The notes beneath the pieces were generated by a model. That model did not search any database and was not told the origin of the DNA. It worked only from the letters and a program-made list of their open reading frames with translations. A stretch of DNA of 64,000 bases from Diphasiastrum complanatum (taxonomy: Eukaryota > Streptophyta > Lycopodiopsida > Lycopodiales > Lycopodiaceae), in contig CM055099.1 of assembly GCA_029204225.1 (NCBI GenBank), forward strand, positions 52,347,298 through 52,411,297. The letters are read 5' to 3'. Made by a program: the position numbers and the translations under genes. Below are positions 1-8,907 of the stretch, piece after piece (the first letter of the stretch is position 1; every line of letters begins with the position of its first letter).

Positions 1-105
<105 letters not shown>

Positions 106-373
106 AATCGAACACCCAGCACAAAAATAAATATTGAGAGCTCTCAAAGTCTCAATTTTGTAAGTTACGTAATCAAATAAAAATAAGACACTACATAATG
201 GTGCACTAGTTGTACTGCGCAAAGCACCAATAGCTACTGATACACCTTGAAGCATTAGAAAGACATTAGGGAAAATATGGGCTCAAAATGGCTGGCACGT
301 GTGACATTCCACAACATGGCCTCAAATTAGTTTACAAGTGGAATTTACAAACTAGCTTGTGTAAATTTTTACA

Positions 374-2700
374 GATGTAATCAACAATTACAGTTTGCTA
401 ATCAACAATTGCAACGTGCAAATCAACAATTGCTTCATTATGTGCAACACACTAGTGCTGAAAACAATGCACTCAAGAATGCTATTCAGAGTTGAATGCT
501 ACTTCACTACTCTTCGGGGATCAAACCAAGAAATGCTAGAATCCATGGAAAAGTTGCGATCCGAGAGTTTAAAATCTGTTGTTGATATAAAAGTTATCAA
601 TAAGGCAATGATGAAGAGGAAAAGAAAGAGAGTGATGAAGAATATTGATGACTTATCTACACATAGCGGCAATTAGAAAAAAAGAATTCGAGCATTCAAG
701 TATGTTGTCATATAAACTGTTTATCTGATTTATATATGTCATTTAAGTTTGATTTGCACTTGATAACATGGATTATTTATTTATTAAACATAATTTGAGT
801 TTCATATGTTTGTTGCAGATCATGTTTGGTGGTAAAAACTATTTAACAGATCATTCATGCATTGGATCATCTTTAAGTCATGTTTTACCAAGAAAGTCAA
901 CAAAGGAAATGATAAAAAATGCTCGGTTTGAAAAAAATGAAAAATGAAATTGTAGAGACTGTTTTGATTAAGGTTCAATCATACTTGGATGCAAATGTGA
1001 TACAAGGTCCATGTGATGTATCTGGAATTAGCAGAAATGCTTATTCTGCTTTTTTTAGAATAGTTAAAAAAGCTTTTTCCCAAGTGATGGTGAAGAAAAT
1101 TTATCTTCCGTGTCCATATCGGGTAAGATTAGCTAAAAAATTTTATAATGATGGAATGTTCAAAATAGTTGGCCAACTACTTCATATAACTGAATTATAC
1201 AAATCAGAATATGGTGAGCTCAATTACAACAAATGCAATAATATTTTCCTTGATATTGAAAATGTTCTAAAATACATTATTCGATTCTATAAACTAGACG
1301 AACATCAAGTAAATGGACATATCATTATTGTAATAAAATTGGATGAAGCTGAAATCATCAAGAAGTTGGAATGAGTGAGTGTCACTTTGATGAACAAAAT
1401 TTGAGATACAAATGATCGAACGTTTAGTGTTCAATAGAAAAATCACATATGGTGGTTGGCGGCATTCCAGGTATACATTTCAATTTTCATTTAGAATATC
1501 TTTATTAACAATTCATACCTTGCCAGTTTTTATTGACATGTCATGCATTACTTGTTTCTCTACAGGTCTTGAAAGAGGACCATAAAATACTTTCATGGAT
1601 ATTTTCAAGAACAAATTATGACGAGATTATAAAGAGACATTTGGAGGGTCAAAAATCTATAGTTGAGAACCATGGAAGTTTTCAAATTCAATGGCACCTT
1701 GCAGGGGATTTGAAAACATTAAAATGTATCTATAATGTCTCTCATGGGCCAACATCAAAGCATCCATGTCTTTATTGCATGAAGGATTACTACAATATGA
1801 ATTTGGGACGATCAACAAACATTGGCCCAACACGAGACGCTGAATATCCAAATATGAAAAGTGTTCTGCCAATTTCATTAAAATATGTTCACATATGCAC
1901 ATTGCATGCTGAGATTCGTATTATTGAAAAACTTATTTACCTGCATATTCTACTAGCATGGAATCATAAACCAGAGTCTGTGGCTAAAGCAACAATTAGG
2001 AGGTTGGAAATAGTTCTGTCAAATGCAAGACTACATAAAGGGAATGTCACGATTGAGAAAAGTGAGACTCTCCAGGAAAAAAGGAAACGTTCCTAATAAG
2101 CCATCAATTGGAGGTGCTAAAGCAAGAAGATTCTTATCCAATCACACATGCAAAGAATCAAGTGTCGGATACAAAATTTGGAGAGAAATTGTTCAAGCCA
2201 CACGAACACTGAAAGGAAGTAATCGAGTGGAAAAGGGACAAGTTTGGACCAACTTAGACAAACTCAGAGGTGTTATCAGAAAAGAAAACCTACCATCAGA
2301 AGATATCAAGATTTGCAAAATCATTGCACCACATCTGTAAAATTTGTACATGATTGTTGGGGAAAAGACAACGTTACTCATTACGTGGTGCTAATCTATA
2401 TCATTATCCGGTACTTTTCTCATTCAGGCTTATATTTTTTTCTACTGATGTAACTAATCAAAACTATTGTTTGCAGCACATCCTTCTTCATCATGCAACT
2501 TATTTTGCAAAGGAATATGAGAGCTTAAGTATCTGGTCATCACAAGGCATGGAAAAATCTCATTAGCGAGCAAGGGGAGCATTTCATAGAGCAACAAATC
2601 ATGAAGGACACAATTCAAGAAATAAATATTTAGTTCAACTTTTTTAGTGGTTTTATAGAAGAGCACAATTTAGATATCAAGCTAAAAACTCGCTAAGTAT
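374..2700 (+). pseudogene. RNase H-like (DDE-type) transposase, decayed, multi-exon
   Basis: Probable catalytic gene of the element. From 374, after an acceptor-like tttttacag, a coiled-coil segment repeats the pattern NQQLxxANQQL. After an acceptor at about 820 a frame runs, with one shift near 930, to 1373. It includes YNKCNNIFLDIE and IKLDEAEI, a candidate first catalytic Asp. The next exon starts after tctctacag at 1565 and carries HLAGDLKTLKC (candidate second Asp), the zinc-knuckle-like PCLYCMK and HICTLHAEIRIIEKL. A frameshift near 2080 leads to NVPNKPSIGGAKARRF. An intron is likely at 2388-2476, followed by IWSSQGMEKSH (candidate catalytic Glu) and a C-terminal WFYRR. Two in-frame stops lie near 2563 and 2647. 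The motif order fits an RNase H-fold transposase with a C-x2-C insertion. The superfamily is not identified; the catalytic residues are inferred from spacing only. Confidence 0.6.
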
Positions 2701-2781
2701 TATGATATCTCGAAAGGCATTCAAATTCATAACAAAAGAGAGATCCTTGTAATATATCAAAAATCTATTACAGAAAATTAT

Positions 2782-4260
2782 TTAATTATCATCATCATCC
2801 TCTTCAAGATTCAGACGGATAGTATTGTCATGAAGGAATAATCTCCTTTCATATGGATCCAAAAATTCTAAATTTATTCTCTTGCTCATATCAATGTAAC
2901 CCGAATAAAGGGCCATTGCAGATGATCTTTTCGTAGTCTCATTGGGAGTATAGCCCAATATCTTAATAGCCAAATCTCTTTTCACAAAAATTATTTTATA
3001 TGTTCCTCTTGCGTACTTATGGCCTCCTAAACAAACTGATAATGATTTGATGGCCATAATGACAATGGTTGCATATGGATTAAAAGACGAATGATATACA
3101 CAAATCTCATTATTTTGAAAGTGTCTCAAATAATGAGATAGAGACACATCTTTTCTCCCGGTTGATACACCACAGACGCCTCCATGTCTCATACCAAAGG
3201 CATCTATTTCAATAGCATCCTGTAAACGAGGAAAGAAAATAAATTTAGAATTATACATTACACTGCAAACTCAATAAGAACACTGAACAATATCAATACC
3301 AATATAATATCTATGTACCAGATTATAATCATCGTAATCAATGACGTTTGCTTTGCTAATGACATGTCCTCCAATGGCCCCTAAATTTTCGGAGGGGATA
3401 TATCTAGGCCTTGGGGGATATTTTTTTTGGAATTCCAAAAATTCCTCCTCTATAGGCAAAGTTTTTTCATAGGCTTTAGATTTTTCAATCATGGCCTCCA
3501 AGGCCTCATTGCCAAATTTCCAATTGCCATCTTTATCATAATTTATCTCACTTTCAAGGTCATCATATGAGTAATCAACAATGTCAGAAAATTCAGATAA
3601 ATTTTGAGCAAAAATTGAGAGGATTTCATCCTCTCTCAAATTCAAAACATCTTCTATATCATTAAATGAAATATAACTTTCATTATTTATAAAATATAAG
3701 GGAACATCAAGTAGAGTTAATTGATTAACAGGAAATGCAGATGGAAGAGAATCAAAGAGGATTACAGAACGAGAGAGAGAGTTTTTTGATAATATGAAGC
3801 CATAGATGCTTCAACTTCAACCCCTATATCAGTTTCTGCATCATCTACATTAACTGGAGTATGTGCAGATGCTTCAATCAATGGAACAATTGAAAATTCA
3901 ACATACTCATCATTTGGAATTTCAGCAGAGATGTAAAAGACAAATGTCATTCCTTTGATAAGAAGGTAATATATTCTTTTGTGGATATCACAATATATAT
4001 TTCTTTTGAAATGGTCATGCAGGTTAGAGTACTTTCTATTGTGTTTATGCTTAGAGGATGGTTGGGAATGCACAAGGTCCTGAAAATGAATGAAACAAAA
4101 ACTATTTATATCCAAAACAGGAGTACTAATAAACTAGCTTATCGATATCAAAGGGAGCAAAAAAAATACTAGCAAAATACTCTAATTTCTCAGATGGAAT
4201 GTCGCTGGCATTAAAAAAATCCAAAAGTTTGTGATCTGAGGACATGGAGGGACTAGCCAT
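2782..4260 (-). pseudogene. Transposon-linked gene of unknown function, acidic C-terminus
   Basis: I recognise no family. A likely start is the ATG at 4260 (MASPSMSSDHKLLDFFN). An exon follows an acceptor-like cattttcag at 4079 (DLVHSQPSSKHKHNRK...). A third part can be read from about 3770 through VPLYFINNESYISFND to 3300; it is offset in frame from the second at a short GA run (3773-3781), so an indel there is likely. A donor in tataatctg/gtacat and the acceptor cctcgtttacag/gatgct join this to the last exon (about 3222-2782), which contains DAFGMRHGGVCGVSTG and LGGHKYARGTYK and ends in EEDDDDN. Its stop lies within about 120 bp of the transposase end, tail to tail, which suggests shared 3' regulatory sequence. 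It is probably a decayed accessory gene of the same element. Confidence 0.45.
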
Positions 4261-4927
4261 ATTGAACCTGATATCGCTTCAACGCGACAGACTGATATCG
4301 GTAGAGGAATGAACAAGAGTGCGTGCGTTGATCCAATATCGTTAGGACGAGATTAAAATTTGCCGCGAGCACACGTCAGAAGTGGTTGATATCAATTCAG
4401 CGTGCCTAAATGAATCCGACCATGTATTGTTTGAGAAGGCGTGCATCGATTCGATATCGCGAGATAGAAAGAAAACAAAAAGACTAGTGAGTTCAGAATA
4501 AAAGATCACGGAATCGAAATATGGCAAGTGGTGCCCATATTTATAGCCAATTTCTGTTGATCACAGCCATACATTTGAAACATAGCCTATATTTATCCAC
4601 CAATCAGAGTGAGACAAATTTGTACCTATGCCGGAATACATTAACTAGTCTATCACTAGATTCAACGAATCATCATTAGCCCTGACCCTAGAATTCTACG
4701 CCGAAATACATTAAATATTCAATCAGTAGCCTCCTCGAATAATCATTAAACAAATAATAAACAAATGATAAATGGACATCATTGAAAAACGTGAACAAAA
4801 AGTATTATTACAATCTCTCGTCCTATTTAAGCAGAGTAAAGACGAGATTTTTTCTTTTGAGATAATGTTCATTCAGAATATTTTCATTAGCCATTCATAA
4901 GGTTCTTTAATATAGTTTTTTTACATA

Positions 4928-5525
4928 TCAAATATCAGATCAGCGCGCCTGGCAGAAGATGGTTATTCTCCATTTGGACTGCGCGCGTCGACTCACTATT
5001 CCAAGAACAAAAATATTTTTGAAATTTTGAAAACTATTGGACCCCATTATGCATGCTCAAAGCTTGATTCTGTAGACTCTTCATACTGTCCAAAATTACG
5101 CAGAATCTATCGAGTCAAGTTCTGATCATTCATATTTCGTCCAATATCGGTTCAACGCACGAGAATAGCACCTCTGGTTTTCACATGTTGTATATGCGCG
5201 TTGATTAGCTATCGGGTGAAATACTGGCTATCGGATCAGCGCGCCTTTGGAGAAGACAATGATTTTTCACTTGGACTGTGAGCGTCGAATCGCTATTGTA
5301 GGAAAAAAAGGATTTTGAAAAATTTTCAAAATTGTTGGAGGGTATTTTGCATGATCAAACCTTGATTCGATAGACTCTTCATATTGTCCAAAGCTAAGGA
5401 GAATCTATTGAGTCAAGCTTTGATCATTCATATTATCTTCCAATATCGGTTTAGCGCACGGGAATAGCCTCTCTAGTTTTCACATGCAGTATATGCGCAT
5501 CGATTTGCTATTGGGTGAAATAATG
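4928..5525 (+). repeat. Tandem duplication, unit about 300 bp
   Basis: The segment from about 4928 to 5222 is repeated at about 5223-5525. Shared landmarks in order are TATCxGATCAGCGCGCCT, TTGGACTG, a TTTTGAAA-rich stretch, GTAGACTCTTCATA or its variant, GAGTCAAG, CCAATATCGGTT and TATATGCGC. Each unit holds two hairpin cassettes, so the duplication multiplied them. The copies are diverged, which makes this an old event. Confidence 0.75.
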
Positions 5526-5829
5526 GCCATTGGACTTTTTCAAAATTATAGTGATTGGATATAAAAAAGGTCAGATATTTATAACTTAACCTTGTCAATT
5601 TCAACAATAAATTGTAGATGTGACCATACTTTTGTAACTTTAATTGTAGATGTGACCATACTTTAGTTGAAATTTGAAATTAATTCTGGTTTATTCGATA
5701 TTGACTAATCATTTTGATGATAGATGAATATTTAGTTTGATTTGATTGAAAAGCCTCGGAGTAATCATCATCATAATTCGAGCCTTGGACATCCAACCCA
5801 CCACGTTTGCAATCATTTTGAATTTTCTC

Positions 5830-5837
5830 TATATATA
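5830..5837 (+). promoter_or_regulatory. Possible TATA box for the H3-like/C48 gene
   Basis: TATATATA in the context ctctatatatattgatgg, about 230 bp upstream of the H3-like start codon. Position and sequence fit a plant TATA box, but the region is AT-rich, so chance matches are likely. Confidence 0.25.
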
Positions 5838-7472
5838 TTGATGGACGACACTGAATTTTTTTTGCTTAAAGTTCTTACAGTTCTCTATATCCATGCAATA
5901 GCAATTCAGCGCGCTCAAAACAAACTTCCTATGATCCGCTATTACTCGCATGCATCCATCCGCTACCAGCTATCGGTTTGGTTGAGCTCAAGTATCAGTT
6001 CGAGGCGCTCAACCTGACTTCTGATCTTGGGTTCTCCTTCTTCACACGTTGATCCGATATTGGACATTAATGGTGCGGACCAAGAAAACAACACGAGGCC
6101 ACTCTGGTGGAATACCAATCTCAGGAGCGGGTCAGGGAAATCCACCACCACTAGCTCGTCCACCACCACCTCCTCCTAGGCCAAGGGGCAGAAGAAGAGA
6201 CCCACCCTGGCTCAAGGATATTCGGAAGCTACAAAAGACAAATAATCTTCGGATTCCCAAAGCTCACATACAGAGATCCATTAGAGATGTTACAAGAAGT
6301 CTATATGCAGATGTGAGATGGAAGGTAACGGAATTTGAGGCGCTGCACACTGCATATGAGGATTTCTAGGTGAATTTTTTTTTAGATATTGTTGTTGCAG
6401 CTGTCCATGCCAAGAGGGTGACCATCATGCCCAAGGATTTCAACATTGTGTTTAGGCTTCGGGACACATATGACAAATTTGCAGAATACTTTAGACCTAC
6501 TCCCTCCTCTCCTCCAAAATAAGATTTAAGGAGGAGAAAACGAAAGCAATCTCAACCATCCCAGCTTGTTATTCGTATACAGTGCAAGAGTGTTTCAAAG
6601 AAGAGGAGATCTCTTGACCCTCCAAATAAAACGAGGGATTTTTCCAAGCCATCTCCTCTAGATGAGATTCTTTCTTCTAGGCATTCTCCTCCCAATTCTC
6701 CTCCTAAGTCTCCTTCTTCTCCTCCCATAACTCCATCTTTACCTTCTCCTGCTAAATCTTTCTCTCCTAATCAATCTCCTCTTCCTAAATTTCCTCCTCC
6801 TACCCCCATAAATATTAGTTCCCCTCCTTCTGTTCTAGGAAATGATTTAGATGATTTTGTTAATGTAAAGGTAGAATCAATTTTGAATGACAATTCTTTT
6901 TTTGGTTTATCTGTATTACTTTTGTCACCCCCTGCACTTGCCTTTGTAAATACTCCTCAATATGTACAGTATGACCAATTGTTAAACACGTATCTTAAAG
7001 CTTTAGGTCCTAGATACAGTTTTAGGATGCCGAAGACCAATGCTGGTCTCCCCCTTTCTAGTTAAGATACAGGTGAATTAGAAAGTAGGGATAAAATGCT
7101 AGGTGACAATGTAGGAGGTGGGGCCATTCAGTACTGGATGGAGTTTTTCCAGACCCCATTGTTCATAGATGTAGTATTGTTTCCCCTTCAATTCATGGCT
7201 GCATTTGATTTTCCTGATTTCAAAAGTCTGCACAATGATATGCTCCAATACGTCAGACTGGGGACTCCAATTCTCGTGCTGGCATACATAACAAAGTAAG
7301 TGTCTTTTTTTCAGATTTTATTATGTTGAATTTTTCATATGAATTTTGATTTCACATTGATTCGAATAAATTTATTGTTTTCTGATTGTAGTGATTATTG
7401 GAGCTTATATGTGTTATCCTTATATGTCAATGATGAGGGTGTGTGTAATCCAGTTTGTTTAAAGATGAACTC

Positions 7473-7476
<4 letters not shown>

Positions 7477-7565
<89 letters not shown>
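7477..7565. repeat. (CA)n microsatellite inside protease exon 2
   Basis: About 44 CA units between the codons for MNSI and QKIARSH. The tract is read in frame as alternating His-Thr, inserting roughly 30 residues just after the catalytic-Asp position of the C48 core. Confidence 0.97.
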
Positions 7566-7569
<4 letters not shown>

Positions 7570-7673
7570 ATTGCCAGGAGCCATATCCAAAAAATACTGG
7601 AACTCTTTCCAGTACCAAATGCAAAAGCATATACAAAGCTAAAAATTGTTGATGCAGAGGTAAAAATTTATCA

Positions 7674-7813
7674 ATATCGGTTTGACGCGCCCTTGTAGTT
7701 ATTGTTTGGTTTCTTTTCATAATGTGTGCGTTGATCCAATATTCAAACTTATCGGTTCGACGCGCACTTGTTTCCGTTGTAGATTTAATTATAACATCAT
7801 GCGCGTTGATATC
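7674..7813. repeat. Two ~70-bp inverted-repeat cassettes within an intron
   Basis: Units at 7674-7743 and 7749-7813 carry the same forward and reverse motifs as the 4.3-6.1 kb cluster (ATATCGGTTTGACGCGC with TGTGCGTTGATCCAATATT; TTATCGGTTCGACGCGC with TGCGCGTTGATATC). Both lie inside intron 2 (7660-7841) of the H3-like/C48 gene and make up most of it. Confidence 0.75.
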
Positions 7814-8589
7814 TCAAAATGTTGAAATTTGGATTTTGCAGTCCTCTCAACAGGTTGATTCTGTCAGCTGTGGTTGGTATACCATATGCAATGCCAAACA
7901 CTTTTTTAATTGGCTTGCACTACAAGATGGACTTCCAAATCTAGAAGAGGTAATCTTTGATTAATATCTTTTAACTGTGTTTTTATTTTTTTCATATTCA
8001 AATTCCTATTAACTGATCTTTGATTAATTGCTTTTAACTGTGTGTATGTTTTTTTTCAGTTTAAATGTCCGAAGGTTTCCCCAATGGAGGAAATGTACTT
8101 CAGGCATGAGACCATAAAGCTTGTGATCGAAAATTCATATCCAGTTGCAGTGGCCGAGTGTTCTCCACCCAAGCTACTTCCAACTGGAGAAATGGATTTA
8201 GAGATAATAGATAGTTGATACTGATTAAATATTCATCTCACTTGATGTGGATGAGACAGACGTACAGAAAATTTTAATAGAAATATATTTACAGTTTTTC
8301 TATGGTTGTTCTTACCTGTTTTTTTTTTCTTATCAATTCAAGTTATGATTCATTCATCTTCAATTTTTACGGTTTTCCGACATGTTTGTTTTTCATAGCC
8401 TTGGTCTACCTTGCCTTTACCATGGTTTTTTTTGGATAAGTTCAGAATGATGATCTGATTGAACCTTTGCCACAACCAATCCAAACATGCGACATTAGTT
8501 CACTTAGATTTGTTCCAGCAAAGCTTTGATCGCATCATCATCTGAATATAGCCAAATATGCCAAGACAAGGACAATACAGACCAAAGCA

Positions 8590-8818
8590 ATGAAGACCAA
8601 AATACAATCGATATATACGAGACTTCAACAAGGGCAAGCGTCGATTCGATATCTGATTGTAGTGGTCATTGGAGTTCAAGTGACTGAAGATCTTCCTAAT
8701 GGAGATAATGCATTTCCTATAGGAGAGAAAGAATCTTGTTATCGAAAACTCATTATATTATCCAGTTGCAATTACATTGTGTTTTGCACCATGAAAATGG
8801 AGATCATAGAAATGAAAT
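8590..8818 (+). pseudogene. Degraded duplicate of the C48 gene's last exon, with a half cassette
   Basis: The stretch gttatcgaaaactca...ccagttgca near 8738-8770 matches gtgatcgaaaattcatatccagttgca of the last exon (8128-8152), and the following ATGGAGAT...GAAATAG resembles the exon end. A reverse-motif half cassette (AAGCGTCGATTCGATAT) lies at 8636-8652. It seems to be an internally duplicated, decayed 3' end of the protease gene. The alignment is by eye and short. Confidence 0.4.
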
Positions 8819-8907
8819 AGCCTCAAAGAAAAAGTGGTTGATATATTTTCAAAAATGATGTATACAAAAAATTGTATTACATAATACAAAATTCCATAGT
8901 TCACAAT

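Larger units (their letters stand above)
4271..6063. repeat. Seven ~70-bp inverted-repeat cassettes built on one 17-18 bp motif
   Basis: The forward motif, near ATATCGGTTCAACGCGC, is followed 35-40 bp later by its approximate complement, near GCGCGTTGATCCGATAT, giving units of 69-74 bp at 4271-4341, 4388-4461, 4932-5000, 5143-5215, 5228-5298, 5442-5515 and 5992-6063. A partial unit is at 5897-5944. The motif is degenerate, but the GATAT/TATCG end and the GCGC end recur in the same order in every unit. Each unit could form a stem of about 17 bp with a 34-40 nt loop, or a tail-to-tail pair of binding sites. Two more units lie in an intron at 7674-7813. For comparison, CACTA/Spm elements carry inverted transposase-binding repeats near their ends; a similar role here is inference. 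Confidence 0.75.
6070..8218 (+). pseudogene. Histone H3-like domain fused to C48 (Ulp1-type) protease
   Basis: Four exons join in phase: 6070-7295, 7392-7659, 7842-7949 and 8060-8218, 587 codons in all, every intron GT-AG. The N-terminus MVRTKKTTRGHSGG follows the H3 tail (R2, K4, R8 and G12-G13 kept; K9 and K14 absent). From about residue 47 a gap-free H3 fold follows: LKDIRKLQKTNNLRIP, then VHAKRVTIMPKD. The motif RW and the segment AYEDF recall centromeric H3, while HAKRVTIMPKD is canonical. A Ser/Pro-rich basic linker (about 151-270) leads to a C48 core: DYWSLYVL (410-417), NSI (435-437) and QVDSVSCGWY with Cys508 and oxyanion-hole Gln502. The catalytic His is Tyr411 and the catalytic Asp is Asn435. 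In-frame stops at 6367 (TAG), 6520 and 7063 (TAA) break the frame, yet it stays coherent across them. The start was chosen for its H3 tail; seven in-frame codons lie upstream. C48 enzymes remove SUMO or related modifiers; here the activity is probably lost. Confidence 0.8.

Noticed and set aside
3762-4115. Single-exon reading of the 117-codon minus-strand frame
   Set aside because: Its first residues precede a good acceptor and its end coincides with a short GA run where the frame changes; it is better treated as part of the multi-exon gene at 2782-4260.
7475-7720. 81-residue minus-strand frame with a Cys-Val run
   Set aside because: It is the complement reading of the CA microsatellite and has no coding support.
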